Shown: positions 1 to 11,171, numbered from the stretch's first letter. The stretch is 64,000 bases of DNA from CAYTLW01 sp964438735 (GCA_964438735.1 CAYTLW010000027.1:1-64000), one strand, 5' to 3'. Numbers and translations are program-made. The notes: generated by a model not told the origin, from the sequence alone.

Positions 1-2319
1 GGCATCGCCATCGCCATCGGCACCATGGTCGACATGGGCATCGTGGTGACCGAGAACATCGTCGCCCGAATCGAGCGCGCGCCACCCGATGAACCCAGGG
101 CTCGCACCATTCGCGACGCCACCGCAGAGGTGGCCGGCGCCGTGCTCACCGCCGTCTCGACCACCGTGGTCAGCTTCATCCCGGTCTTCGGCCTCCAGGC
201 GGCAGAGGGCAAGCTCTTCAAGCCGCTGGCGTGGACCAAGACCTACGCCCTTGTCATGGCCGTGCTCGTGGCCCTGGTGGTGATCCCGGTGCTGGCCATG
301 GCGCTCTTCCCCCGCCTGACGCTGGCCCGAAAGTGGGCGCAAGCGGGCTGGCGGCGCCTGCGCGGCGGCGATCTGCCGACGTTCCATCTGCCGGTGCATA
401 GCCGATTTGGCGTCAGCCTCGTGGTGGCGCTGGTGGCGGCCTGGTTGCTGGCCGGCCACTGGATGCCGCTGGGCCAGGGCGAGCCCATGTGGCAGAACTT
501 CCTCTTCGTCGTGCTCACCATCGGCAGCCTGCTGGCGGCGTTCTGGCTGTTCCAATTGTTCTATCCACGCCTGTTGACCTGGGTGCTCGACCACAAACTG
601 GCCTTTCTGGCCGCGCCCGTATTGCTGGTCTTGCTGGGCCTGTCCGTCTGGCTGGGTGCGCCGACAGTCCTTGGCTGGATGCCCGATCGGCTCACCGCCG
701 GCGTTCGAGCGCGCATGCCGGGGCTGAGCGAGGAGTTCATGCCCAAACTGGATGAGGGCTCCTATCTCTACATGCCCTCGCTGATGCCCCATGCGTCCAT
801 GGAGGCCTGCCTGGAGGGCATCGCCCAGATCGACGCCGCCATCGCCGCCATCCCCGAAGTCCAGAGCGCCGTGGGCAAATTGGGCCGGGCCGACAGCGCC
901 CTGGACCCGGCGCCCCTGTCCATGGTCGAGACCATCATCACGCTCAAGCCTGAGTGGTCGGTCAATGCCGACGGGGAGCGAAAGCGCAACTGGCGCGAAC
1001 ATATTGAGGGGCAGGACGACATCTGGGCCGAAATCCAGAAGGCTGCCGCCGTGCCGGGGGTCACCGGCGCGCCCGAGCTGCAGCCCATCGCGGGCCGCAT
1101 CGTCATGCTCCAGACCGGCATGCGGGCGCCCATGGGGCTGAAGATCCGCGGCCCGGACCTGGCCACCATCGATCGCTTCGGCCAGCAGGTGGAGGCCCTG
1201 CTCAAGACCGTGCCGGAGGTCAAGAAGCAGGCCGTACTCGCCGATCGCATCGTGGGCAAGCCCTACCTGGAGCTGCACATCGATCGCGACGCCATCGGCC
1301 GCTATGGCGTCGCCCTGGATGCGGTGCAGCAGGTCATCGAGGTGGCCATCGGCGGCAAGCCGCTGACCATGACCGTGGAGGGGCGTGAACGCTACCCGGT
1401 GCGCATCCGCTACCAGCGGGAGCTGCGCGACAGCCTGCAGGAGCTGGGCAACATCCTGGTGCCGACCCCGCAGGGCGCCCAGATCCCCCTGCACGACCTG
1501 GCCCGCATCGAGTACGTGCGCGGCCCGCAGATGATCAAGTCCGAGGACACCTTCCTGACCGCCTACGTGGTCTTCGACGGGGTCAAAGGCAAGTCCGAGG
1601 TCGAGGTCGTGCAGGCCGCCAGCGACGCCGTAGACGCGGCCGTGCACAGCGGCGAGTTGAGCGTGCCCAAGGGCGTGACCTGGCGCTTCGCCGGCAACTG
1701 GGAGAACAAGCTGCGCTCGGATGAGCGCCTCAAGATCCTGCTCCCCCTGGCCCTGGCCATCGTCTTCCTGCTGCTCTACGTGCAGTTCCGCTCGGTGATG
1801 ACCACGTTGATGGTGTTCAGCGGTGTCACCGTAGCCATGGCCGGCGGCTTCTTGATGATCTGGGCCTGGGGTCAACCCTGGTGGCTGGACGTCGATGTCT
1901 TCGGCCAGAACCTGCGGCAGGTCTTTCACGTCCGGCCGGTGAACCTGTCGGTGGCCATCTGGGTGGGCTTCATCGCCCTCATTGGCATCGCCACCGACGA
2001 CGGCGTCATCATGGCCACCTACCTCGACCAGGAGTTCGACCGACGCAAGCCGAAGAGTCGCGACGAGGTGATGGCCGCCGTGCTCGAGGCGGGTCGGCGA
2101 CGCATCCGCCCCTGCCTGATGACCGCCGCGACGACGATCCTGGCCCTGCTGCCGGTGCTGACCAGCACGGGGCGCGGCTCGGACATCATGATCCCCATGG
2201 CGATCCCGGCCTTTGGCGGCATGACCTTGCAGCTGCTGACGCTCTTTGTGGTGCCGGTGCTCTATGGCGGTTGGCGGGTGTTCCTGCTGCGAATTGCAGG
2301 CCCTCCGACCGTGCGGTAG
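1..2319 (+). CDS. CusA/CzcA-type heavy-metal efflux RND permease, 5' end cut by the window
   Basis: Inner-membrane proton-driven pump of the HME branch of the RND superfamily, which exports mono- or divalent metal cations through a tripartite complex. The reading frame is open from base 1 and the first residues (GIAIAIGTMVDMGIVVTENI) match the fourth transmembrane segment of CusA/CzcA, so roughly 390 N-terminal residues are missing; the ATG at 25 is internal. The remaining 772 codons hold two periplasmic-domain stretches with long hydrophobic blocks, and the TM10-11 motif ATDDGVIMATYLDQ near residue 660. The stop lies 40 nt before the Sel1 lipoprotein. The matching fusion protein and outer-membrane factor presumably lie upstream. 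The metal substrate cannot be read from this sequence. Confidence 0.93.
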   Translation, partial: GIAIAIGTMVDMGIVVTENIVARIERAPPDEPRARTIRDATAEVAGAVLTAVSTTVVSFIPVFGLQAAEGKLFKPLAWTKTYALVMAVLVALVVIPVLAMALFPRLTLARKWAQAGWRRLRGGDLPTFHLPVHSRFGVSLVVALVAAWLLAGHWMPLGQGEPMWQNFLFVVLTIGSLLAAFWLFQLFYPRLLTWVLDHKLAFLAAPVLLVLLGLSVWLGAPTVLGWMPDRLTAGVRARMPGLSEEFMPKLDEGSYLYMPSLMPHASMEACLEGIAQIDAAIAAIPEVQSAVGKLGRADSALDPAPLSMVETIITLKPEWSVNADGERKRNWREHIEGQDDIWAEIQKAAAVPGVTGAPELQPIAGRIVMLQTGMRAPMGLKIRGPDLATIDRFGQQVEALLKTVPEVKKQAVLADRIVGKPYLELHIDRDAIGRYGVALDAVQQVIEVAIGGKPLTMTVEGRERYPVRIRYQRELRDSLQELGNILVPTPQGAQIPLHDLARIEYVRGPQMIKSEDTFLTAYVVFDGVKGKSEVEVVQAASDAVDAAVHSGELSVPKGVTWRFAGNWENKLRSDERLKILLPLALAIVFLLLYVQFRSVMTTLMVFSGVTVAMAGGFLMIWAWGQPWWLDVDVFGQNLRQVFHVRPVNLSVAIWVGFIALIGIATDDGVIMATYLDQEFDRRKPKSRDEVMAAVLEAGRRRIRPCLMTAATTILALLPVLTSTGRGSDIMIPMAIPAFGGMTLQLLTLFVVPVLYGGWRVFLLRIAGPPTVR

Positions 2320-2359
2320 CTTTCGCCCCTCAAGGGACCCGCAATCGCCGAGACAACCC

Positions 2360-5080
2360 ATGGCATGGCCGCCCAGCAAGAACCTGCTCGCTGTTGCCGC
2401 CGTCGTGTCGGCGGTCGCCATGGCGTCGTGCGGCGGCCCAGCCAGGAAGGCCCCCGACCCCGCCGCCGACTCCCGCGCCATGCGCAAAGGCTGCGACAAA
2501 GGCGACCTGCGGCAATGCTTCAACCTGGGCCTGCTCTACTCCCGCGGCAGCGGCGTGCCCAAGGATGTATCCAGCGCCATGCTGCTCTGGACCAAGGCCT
2601 GCAACGGCGGCATGCAGCACGGTTGCGGCCACCTGGCCAGCCTGCTGGCACGCGGTGAAGGTGTCGCCGAGGATCCGACCCGCGCCGTCGACCTGTGGCG
2701 CAAGGCCTGCACTGCCAAGGTCGGGCACGCCTGCTGGGAGCTGGGCGAGGCGCACGTGGTCGGCCGACGGGTGCCCAAGTCCATCAAGAAGGCCGCGTAC
2801 TACCACCAGGAGGCATGCGCCAACGGTTCCATGGACGGTTGCGCCAACCTGGCCCACGCCTTCAAGCGCGGACTGGGGCTGCCTCGCGATGGCACCAAGT
2901 CGCGGTTGCTCTACCTCAAAGCCTGCCGTTATGGCTCTGCAAAAGGCTGTACCGGAGTCGGCGACCTGCACATGGTGGGCGACGGGGTCGACCAGCGCGA
3001 GGACGACGCCGCGGACCACTACGAGAAGGCCTGCCGGGGCGGCGACCCCTATGGCTGCATCAAGTTGGGCGACCTGATGCTGCAGGCCAAGGAGATGCAG
3101 CGCTCGCCGAAGAACGCCATGATCGCCTATCGACAGGCCTGCAAGGGCACCCAGGTGGCCGGTTGCGCCAAGCTGGGCAGGGTCCTGGAGACAGGGGCCA
3201 CCGGTCGGCCGGATCCCGTCGCGGCCAGCGCGGCGTATGACCGTGCCTGCGCAGCCGGGGACGCCAGCGGCTGTCGCGAGATGACCCGGGTTCTGCTGGC
3301 CAGTGACGCCCTGATGCGCAGTCCCGGCGCCGCCGCGAAGTTGTTGCTCAAGGCCTGCAAACGGGACGCTGCGCGGGCCTGCGGCGCCTTGGCCAGCATG
3401 TTCGAGATCGGGCAGGGCGTGACGCGCGACGCCGACCGAGCCAGTCAGTATCACGACCAGGCCTGCTCGGGTGGGGTGGTGGCCAGCTGCAGCGCCCAGG
3501 CGCGCATCCTGTTGGCGAAGCCGGCCGACAAACGGCCCCTGGACAGGATTCACAAGCTGCTCTCCGCCGCGTGTCGCGGGCGGATCTACGGCGACTGCGT
3601 GACCCTGGCCGAACTGCACCTGGCGGCATCCACCGGCGATCGCGGGCGGGCCAGGGCGCTGGACCTCTTCGAGCAGGCGTGCGAGGGCGGCGACGTGGTC
3701 GGCTGCCTGTCACAAGGCAAGCTGCTGGGCAAGTGGCCCGAGAGCGCCGCCGACCTGACCCTGGCCGCGTCTCTGTACAAACGCGCCTGCGACGCCGACA
3801 TGCTGGAAGGATGCTACCTCCTGGGCGACGCCTTCATTCGCGGTCGTGGGGTGCCGATCAAGTCCGCCGCGGCGGGCAAGCTCTTCGCCAGGGCCTGCGT
3901 GGGCAAGCTGCCCAAGGCGTGCAGCGGCCTCGCCCGGCTGCACGAGGCGGGACGCGGCGTCAAGCGCGATCCCCGTCGGGCCGCCCTGCTGCACGAACTG
4001 GCCTGCAAGCAGGACCACCAGCCCTCCTGCGTGGACCTGGGCCGGGCGCTCTACACCGGCGCCGACCTGCCGGCCGACGAGCCGCGTGCCATGCGCCTGC
4101 TGGCCACCGCATGCGGCCGGGACGAACCCCGGGGTTGCGCCTGGCTGGCGCGGGGATTCGCCGAGGGAAAGGGTGTGCCGCGAGACGAGCAGCGTGCTTC
4201 GGACATGGCCCGCAAGGCGTGCGCTGACGGGGCCGCCATGGGCTGTCATACGCTGGGTTGGCTGATGGACGAGGGGCGCATCCCCATGCCGAAACCGGGC
4301 ATCTCGGCGGGCTTGCATCGGCGGGCGTGCGCCGGCGGCCACGCCGATGGTTGTCTCGCCCTGGCGCAAGCGCTGTTGCGCGACGGCTCCGGCGTCGATC
4401 GACAGGCCGGCGGCGGACCCATCGAGCAGGCCATGCGCGCACTCCAGGCCTGTCAGCGCGCCGCGCCCGGCCATGAGGCCTGCCGCAAGGCCGCCCGAGG
4501 GCTGGAGGGCAAGCGGCGCAAGTTGGCCCGGAAGATCACCCGCCGAGCGCTCAAAGGGGCCAAGCGCGCCCTGGTCGACGACGACTATGTGGTGGCCCGT
4601 GACCACCTGCGTCGCTGTGTGGACATCGCGCCGGATAACAAGAAGTGCAATCGGTTGCTCGAGCGCGTGGAGCGCGACCTGCCCCAGGGATATGCCCTGC
4701 AGGCCAAGGTTCAGTTGGGCGCTGGCGAGCTGCCCAAAGCCGTCGAGCTATTGGGCCGCTGCGCGCGCGACACGGGCAGCGAGTGCATGGTGGTGCGCGA
4801 GGCCATCGTCAAGCACGTGCTCGGCAAGTTATGGCGGCCAGGTCGCTACTGGACGCGCGACGAAGGCCAGGAGAGCTGCCGCTCAGATGGCTGTAGCCCC
4901 AGCGATTGCGCCGATGCCACCGCGGCTGGCCTCTCGTGCTTGCGTTATCGATGCGCCGTCACCTGCCAGCGCGACGAGGGATTCGCCGGCGAATGTCGCC
5001 ACCCGAAGGCGGCGCCAGCGCCGGTCAGCGATTGCACGAAGTCCTGGTGGCGATGTGACGCCGCCTGCCGCAAGATCTGA
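2360..5080 (+). CDS. Sel1-like repeat lipoprotein, Cys-rich (HcpA-like)
   Basis: A 906-residue predicted lipoprotein. The start chosen is the ATG at 2360, because it places a lipoprotein signal at the N-terminus (hydrophobic residues 9-22, lipobox MASC, Cys24). An in-frame extension upstream would bury that signal. The mature protein is almost entirely tandem Sel1/TPR-like repeats of about 36 residues, recurring as RACxxGxxxGCxxLA followed by GxGVxxDxxRA. Most repeats carry a Cys pair, as in the Helicobacter Hcp family, where the pair forms a disulfide in each repeat. The last 70 residues form a separate Cys-rich tail with about ten cysteines. Sel1 proteins usually scaffold protein-protein contacts; the partner here is unknown. 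It is monocistronic or loosely coupled to the RND pump. Confidence 0.9.
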   Translation: MAWPPSKNLLAVAAVVSAVAMASCGGPARKAPDPAADSRAMRKGCDKGDLRQCFNLGLLYSRGSGVPKDVSSAMLLWTKACNGGMQHGCGHLASLLARGEGVAEDPTRAVDLWRKACTAKVGHACWELGEAHVVGRRVPKSIKKAAYYHQEACANGSMDGCANLAHAFKRGLGLPRDGTKSRLLYLKACRYGSAKGCTGVGDLHMVGDGVDQREDDAADHYEKACRGGDPYGCIKLGDLMLQAKEMQRSPKNAMIAYRQACKGTQVAGCAKLGRVLETGATGRPDPVAASAAYDRACAAGDASGCREMTRVLLASDALMRSPGAAAKLLLKACKRDAARACGALASMFEIGQGVTRDADRASQYHDQACSGGVVASCSAQARILLAKPADKRPLDRIHKLLSAACRGRIYGDCVTLAELHLAASTGDRGRARALDLFEQACEGGDVVGCLSQGKLLGKWPESAADLTLAASLYKRACDADMLEGCYLLGDAFIRGRGVPIKSAAAGKLFARACVGKLPKACSGLARLHEAGRGVKRDPRRAALLHELACKQDHQPSCVDLGRALYTGADLPADEPRAMRLLATACGRDEPRGCAWLARGFAEGKGVPRDEQRASDMARKACADGAAMGCHTLGWLMDEGRIPMPKPGISAGLHRRACAGGHADGCLALAQALLRDGSGVDRQAGGGPIEQAMRALQACQRAAPGHEACRKAARGLEGKRRKLARKITRRALKGAKRALVDDDYVVARDHLRRCVDIAPDNKKCNRLLERVERDLPQGYALQAKVQLGAGELPKAVELLGRCARDTGSECMVVREAIVKHVLGKLWRPGRYWTRDEGQESCRSDGCSPSDCADATAAGLSCLRYRCAVTCQRDEGFAGECRHPKAAPAPVSDCTKSWWRCDAACRKI

Positions 5081-5094
5081 GTCTGTCTCGCCGC

Positions 5095-5436
5095 TCAGGG
5101 TCCGACGGCGGCTGAGCCGCTGGCGCCGGTGCGCACGTGCACGACCCCTTCCAGCGGCAATACAAAGACCTTGCCGTCGCCAGTCTCACCGGTGCGCGCC
5201 GCGAGCGCGATGGCGTCCACAGCGGCGTCGGTGAACTCGTCGTTGACCGCCAGTTCGATGCGAATCTTGGACACCGAGCGGACCAGCTCGCGATCGCGAT
5301 AGACCTCGACGAAGCCCTGCTGGCGGCCGAATCCGCGCGCATCGCTCACGGTCATCAGGTACACATCCCGCTGGGCCAGCGCCTGTTGCACGGCGGCGAG
5401 GCGTTCGGGTCGGATGATGGCGATGATGTACTTCAC
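5095..5436 (-). CDS. glnK: P-II family nitrogen regulatory protein
   Basis: A 113-residue PII signal protein that senses 2-oxoglutarate and ATP/ADP and binds target proteins through its T-loop. The family signatures are visible: MKYIIAIIRPERL, the GFGRQQG segment containing the Gln that contacts 2-oxoglutarate, and GDGKVFVLPLEGVVHVRTG (B- and C-loop). The T-loop is atypical. Where GlnB has RGAEYMVDFLPK, this protein has RDRELVRSVSK, so Tyr51 (the uridylylation site) is replaced by Leu and the loop is one residue shorter. The first Arg of the RIRTG motif is His. It follows the ammonium transporter gene by 12 nt, so GlnK-like gating of that channel is the likely role, without GlnD-type uridylylation. 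Confidence 0.93.
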   Translation of the reverse strand: MKYIIAIIRPERLAAVQQALAQRDVYLMTVSDARGFGRQQGFVEVYRDRELVRSVSKIRIELAVNDEFTDAAVDAIALAARTGETGDGKVFVLPLEGVVHVRTGASGSAAVGP

Positions 5437-5448
5437 GATGAATCTCCC

Positions 5449-7008
5449 TCAGCTCGCTCGGGCGATCTCGGGCAGGCCAATGGGTGCGCTGGCGCGAACC
5501 TCGGCGCCGTCGAAGAGGCTGGCCAGCAGCCGCCGACATTGGGCGACGTCGCCGCCTACCAGCCGGAATGCGTCGCTTTCCACCCGCGCCACGTGGGGAT
5601 AGAGCTGCGCGAACTCCGCCGGCGGTGTTGGTTCACCGCATAGCCTCGCCCAACGTGTGGCAGCGCTCTCGCCACCGCCGGTTTTCACCGTGAGCACATG
5701 GGTGAGAACTCGTGGCGGGCGGGCGGCTGCTCTGGGTTCCACAGGCACAGCGGTGACGCTGTCCGGAGACAGGTCCCAGGCCCGCTCCCCGTGCGCGATC
5801 TCGTCCAGGCCATCCTCTTCCTCGCGCATGGCCACGGCGAATCCGGCCCCGCGATCCAGGACCTTGACCAGCAGCCAGGTGGCAGGTGCGGCGAAAGCCA
5901 CCGTAGCCAGCACGCCCACCGCCTGGATCTGGACCTGGCCGAAGTTGCCGTCGATGAGCCAGCCGCCATCCCCGCTCGGGTCATACAGCGCCTTGCTGGC
6001 CAGCACCCCGGTCAGGATCGCGCCCAACGCGCCGCCGATGCCGTGGATGCCGAACGCGTCCAGCGAGTCGTCGTAGCCCAGGCGGGTCTTGGATTGCACC
6101 GCCACGAAGCAGAGCACACTCACCACCGCACCGATGAGCAGCGCAGAAGCCGGCGAGACGAAGCCCGCTGCCGGCGTGATGCCCACCAGCCCAGCCACCG
6201 CACCCGAGGCGAATCCGATGGCGGTCGGCTTGCCGCGGGACCACCACTCCACCAGGACCCAGGCCAGCGCGCCGGCTGCTGCGGCCACATGGGTCACGGT
6301 GATGGCCAACGCGGCGCTCGACGAAGCGGCCAGGGCGCTGCCGGCGTTGAAGCCGAACCAGCCGAACCAGAGCAGGCCAGCACCGAACAGGGTGTTGGCC
6401 GCGCTCGAAGGCTGCAGGGGCCGCTGCGGATAGCCGACCCGCTCACGCAACATGAGCGCCGCCACCAGCGCCGAGACGCCCGCGGCGACGTGCACGACCG
6501 TGCCTCCGGCGAAGTCCAGCGCGCCGTGAACGAAGAGCCAGCCGTCGGGATGCCAGACCTGGTGGGCCAGGGGGGCGTAGACGAAGGTGCTCCACAAGAA
6601 GACGAATGCACAGTAGCGACCGAAGCGGATGCGCTCGGCCAGCGCGCCCGAGATGAGCGCCGGGGTGATCACCGCGAACATGCCCTGGAACATGGCGTGC
6701 ACCAGGATTGGCACGCCGGTGCCCGGCCAGACAGCTGTGGGATCGACACCCTGCAGCAACACATAGTCGCTGTTCCAGCCGACCAGCCCCCAGCCGCCGA
6801 CATCGTCGCCGAAGGCCAGCGCGTAGCCGAAGACGACCCACTGCACGCCCACGATGGCCAGCGCCACCATGGACTGCATCATCGTCGAGAGCACGTTCTT
6901 GGAGCGCACCATGCCGCCGTAGAAGAGCGCCAGCCCAGGCACCATCAGCAGCACCAGCGCGGTCGAGGTCAGCAGCCACGCGCTGTCTCCCGCTGCAATC
7001 GCCATCAT
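5449..7008 (-). CDS. amt: Ammonium transporter with a C-terminal extension
   Basis: A 519-residue Amt/MEP/Rh channel conducting ammonium across the inner membrane. The start at 7008 (ATGATG) is chosen because a GGGAGG Shine-Dalgarno sequence sits just upstream; an in-frame TTG at 7119 is less likely. Family landmarks: LALFYGGMVRSKNVL near the N-terminus, DFAGGTVVH and FGIHGIGGALGAI carrying the two pore histidines, and the REEEDGLDEIAHGERAWDL cytoplasmic tail. After that normal end there is an extra tail of about 106 residues (414-519) that I do not recognise. It contains a short alpha/beta stretch around VLTHVLTVKT and AFRLVGGDVAQCRRLL. A PII gene follows by 12 nt, the classical amt-glnK pairing. 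Confidence 0.95.
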   Translation of the reverse strand: MMAIAAGDSAWLLTSTALVLLMVPGLALFYGGMVRSKNVLSTMMQSMVALAIVGVQWVVFGYALAFGDDVGGWGLVGWNSDYVLLQGVDPTAVWPGTGVPILVHAMFQGMFAVITPALISGALAERIRFGRYCAFVFLWSTFVYAPLAHQVWHPDGWLFVHGALDFAGGTVVHVAAGVSALVAALMLRERVGYPQRPLQPSSAANTLFGAGLLWFGWFGFNAGSALAASSSAALAITVTHVAAAAGALAWVLVEWWSRGKPTAIGFASGAVAGLVGITPAAGFVSPASALLIGAVVSVLCFVAVQSKTRLGYDDSLDAFGIHGIGGALGAILTGVLASKALYDPSGDGGWLIDGNFGQVQIQAVGVLATVAFAAPATWLLVKVLDRGAGFAVAMREEEDGLDEIAHGERAWDLSPDSVTAVPVEPRAAARPPRVLTHVLTVKTGGGESAATRWARLCGEPTPPAEFAQLYPHVARVESDAFRLVGGDVAQCRRLLASLFDGAEVRASAPIGLPEIARAS

Positions 7009-7069
7009 CGCCTCCCGGGCCTGCCGTCGTGGCGACGGATCGTCGGCCCTCGGCGGAAGAATCTGGTTC

Positions 7070-7140
7070 CCCGGGGCCGCTGTCAATGCAAAAAGTGCAA
7101 TGATATCAAACAGAAACAACGCGGAAACCAGATGGAAACA
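7070..7140. promoter_or_regulatory. AT-rich intergenic stretch, probable divergent promoter region
   Basis: Between the divergent amt and MFS genes this stretch is clearly less GC-rich than its surroundings. It contains a dyad of TGCA elements (TGCAAAAAGTGCA on the + strand) and, on the minus strand, TTGACA about 80 nt upstream of amt. No complete sigma-70 or sigma-54 promoter could be assigned. Confidence 0.3.
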
Positions 7141-7220
7141 GAGCCTGCAGACGGTCCTGAAGTGCGCGATCGGCGCACGGGGCTGGTCTCCGTTGGCGCT
7201 GCAGGTCAGTCTTGGTCGCC

Positions 7221-8453
7221 ATGACGGCCACCTCCCGATACGAGCGCAACCTCGTCATCTACCCGCTCTATACGGCGGTGATCTACGCCCCGGTGATGCT
7301 GCCGGTCATCGTGCTCTTCTGGGAGGATAACGGCCTGGATCTCTTCGATGTCTTCGCCCTTCAGGCGCTCTACGCCGTGGCCGTGGTCGTGCTCGAGGTG
7401 CCCACGGGCATGGTGGCTGACCGACTGGGCAAACGCACCAGCCTGCTCGCCGGAACCTGGGCCATGGCCATCGGCTACCTCGCCTACGCCATGGGGCATG
7501 GTTTCTGGGCCTTCCTGGCCGCCGAGGTCGTGCTGGCCATCGGCAGCGCGCTGATCTCCGGTGCCGACACCTCGCTGCTCTACGACACGCTCAAAGCGCT
7601 GGGGCGGGAGGACGAATATACCCGGCGCGAGGGACGTGCGCGGGCCGTTCAGCTGGCCGCCTTTGCCGCCTGCAACCTGCTCGGTGGAGTCATCGGCAGC
7701 TACGATTACCGGGCGGCCATTTGGGCGTCTGCGGTGGGGCCGGCGCTGGCTCTGCTGGTGGCGCCGTGGTTCGTCGAAGTGCAGCAGCGCACGCCATCGG
7801 GCTCTGTCGCCGCCGCCTGGCGCGGCTACCGCGAGCTGATCACCCAGGCCCTGCGTTTTGTGCGCAAACACGCCCTGGTTCGCTGGCAGATCGGCCTGCT
7901 GGCCATCCTCAGCGGCAGCGCCATGTGGCTGCTGTGGATCTACCAGCCCTACATGCAGCTGACCGGCTGGCCGGTCTGGTCATTCGGCATCGCGTTTGCC
8001 GCCTTCAACCTGTTCGCAGCATTCGTCAGCGAGAAGGCGGCCGCGGTCGAGGAGCGATTCGGCCAGCGCGGCACCTTGTTGCTCTTGATGGGACTGCAGG
8101 CGGTCCCGCCCCTGCTCATGGGCCTGTTCGTGCACCCCTTCGCAGTGGTGCTGATCTTCGGCCAGCAATCCGTGCGCGCGCTGGCCCGGCCGATCATCGC
8201 CGATCGCCTGCTGCGCTATACCTGGGCCGACAAGCGCTCAACCGTGCTGTCCATCGCCGCGCTCGGCGGGCGGCTCTTCTTCGCTGCCACGGCGCCGGCG
8301 CTGGCGCTGTTGGGCGAGCTGGACGACCTGGTCGTCGTATTGCTGGTCCAGGGCGGCCTGCTGGTGGCGCTCTTTGTGGTGATGTGGTGGCTCTACGGGC
8401 GCATCCCGGCGAAGTACTTCCGGGTCAAGGCGTCGGTGGAAGAGCGGCAATAG
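7221..8453 (+). CDS. MFS transporter
   Basis: A 410-residue major facilitator superfamily permease with about 12 hydrophobic segments. The MFS loop 2-3 signature appears as GMVADRLGKRTSLL, followed by paired helices rich in Gly and Ala. I use the ATG at 7221; an in-frame TTG nine bases upstream is the alternative and neither has a strong Shine-Dalgarno sequence. The central cytoplasmic loop (about residues 190-215) separates two six-helix halves. Substrate cannot be predicted. It is divergent from amt and converges on the next operon with a 24-nt gap, so it probably forms its own transcript. Confidence 0.85.
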   Translation: MTATSRYERNLVIYPLYTAVIYAPVMLPVIVLFWEDNGLDLFDVFALQALYAVAVVVLEVPTGMVADRLGKRTSLLAGTWAMAIGYLAYAMGHGFWAFLAAEVVLAIGSALISGADTSLLYDTLKALGREDEYTRREGRARAVQLAAFAACNLLGGVIGSYDYRAAIWASAVGPALALLVAPWFVEVQQRTPSGSVAAAWRGYRELITQALRFVRKHALVRWQIGLLAILSGSAMWLLWIYQPYMQLTGWPVWSFGIAFAAFNLFAAFVSEKAAAVEERFGQRGTLLLLMGLQAVPPLLMGLFVHPFAVVLIFGQQSVRALARPIIADRLLRYTWADKRSTVLSIAALGGRLFFAATAPALALLGELDDLVVVLLVQGGLLVALFVVMWWLYGRIPAKYFRVKASVEERQ

Positions 8454-8477
8454 GCGAGCTGCGTTTCGGCCACGGTG

Positions 8478-9080
8478 TCAGCGCTGGAGCGTCCACTTCG
8501 CGTTCGCCAGGACCGTCGATGTGCCCACCATGCCGTGGCTGACCGCGCCGTCTGGACCCACGGTGGGGTCTGGCGCCAGCTTGCGCACCTGCACCACGCC
8601 GCTGACCTTGACCTTCTTGCCGAGCAGCTTGTCATCCCACTCACTCAGCTTGTCCACGTACCACACCCGACCGTCATCGCGGACGACCACCGCTCCCATG
8701 GCGGCGTTTCGGGCCGTGCCGATCACCGTGATGGGGCCCGCCTGCGTCGGCGAACCCGCCACCGGTTTGGCGCCTGGTGCCATGGCCGGCGGTCCCGACC
8801 CGCCGTGCGCCACGGGTCCTCCCCCAGCGCGTCCCGGGAAGGTGCCCTTCGTCTCGGCCAGCAACTTGTCCAACTTGTCCGGTTTGCGGGGGGACTTCAC
8901 AGCCGCCTCCTTCGCCTTGGCAGCGGGTGCCGCTGCCGGAGCTGCGGTAGACGCAGCAGCCTGCGTCGCGGCGGGCTGGCTGCCCGAACAGGACGTGGAC
9001 AGGCTGCAGGAGATGAGGAACGGGCACAGCAGCCCGGTGGAGACCAGCGTGGCGATGGGCCGTGCCCCACCGCGGATCAT
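8478..9080 (-). CDS. Lipoprotein with the same C-terminal domain as its upstream neighbour
   Basis: A 200-residue protein of unknown function. The ATG at 9080 overlaps the stop of the preceding gene (ATGA) and begins a lipoprotein signal ending in PFLISC (Cys25). A linker rich in Ala, Pro and Lys follows to about residue 110. The last 85 residues form a compact domain (ITVIGTARNAAMGAVVV to ANAKWTLQR) that is plainly homologous to the whole C-terminal half of the adjacent gene. Both contain LAPDP, DG, SHG and a final aromatic strand in the same order. The short beta-rich pattern resembles an OB-like or small beta-barrel fold, which is inference. It is the last gene of the DUF4157 operon. Confidence 0.75.
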   Translation of the reverse strand: MIRGGARPIATLVSTGLLCPFLISCSLSTSCSGSQPAATQAAASTAAPAAAPAAKAKEAAVKSPRKPDKLDKLLAETKGTFPGRAGGGPVAHGGSGPPAMAPGAKPVAGSPTQAGPITVIGTARNAAMGAVVVRDDGRVWYVDKLSEWDDKLLGKKVKVSGVVQVRKLAPDPTVGPDGAVSHGMVGTSTVLANAKWTLQR

Positions 9081-9434
9081 TCGGCCAGCTTCCAGGTCGC
9101 GTCGAAGAGCACCTGCGAGTCGCCGTAGGCGCCATGGCTGGCGCCGCCGTCGGCCGCCGCGATGGGATCCGGGGCCAGCGAGCTGCGTCCCCAGGTCCCC
9201 TTGACGGTGACCTGCTTGCGGTACAGGTCCGATGGCCACTCTTCGAGGCCAGCGACGTAGGTAGCGCGGCCCTTGGCGTTGACCACCACGGCGCCCAGAG
9301 CCGAGATCTCGGCCTCGCCGGTGATCTCCACCTCGGTGCCATCGCGGCTGTCCGGACCGGACGATGCCGACTGCGATGGATCGACGAGTTTGCCTGTATT
9401 ACCCGACAGGTAGTTGTCGAGCAGTTCTTCGATA

Positions 9435-9442
<8 letters not shown>
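9077..9442 (-). CDS. Small soluble protein, paralogue of the adjacent lipoprotein domain
   Basis: A 121-residue protein without a signal peptide. A short helical N-terminus (IEELLDNYLSGNTGKLVD) is followed by a beta-rich domain, VEITGEAEISALGAVVV to LFDATWKLAE, that aligns over its full length with the C-terminal domain of the downstream lipoprotein. It overlaps the preceding DUF4157 gene by 8 nt and the following gene by 4 nt, so the three are almost certainly co-translated. Its position directly after a putative effector suggests a chaperone, adaptor or immunity role; none of these is demonstrated. Confidence 0.75.

Positions 9443-11171
<1,729 letters not shown>

Noticed and set aside
1881..3077. 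398-codon plus-strand frame across the pump/Sel1 junction
   Set aside because: Shadow frame with Arg/Pro/Gly-rich composition overlapping two well-supported genes.
7085..7125. Sigma-54 promoter upstream of amt
   Set aside because: The minus-strand TTGCAC and TTGC elements are two bases too close for a -24/-12 pair and the GG is missing.
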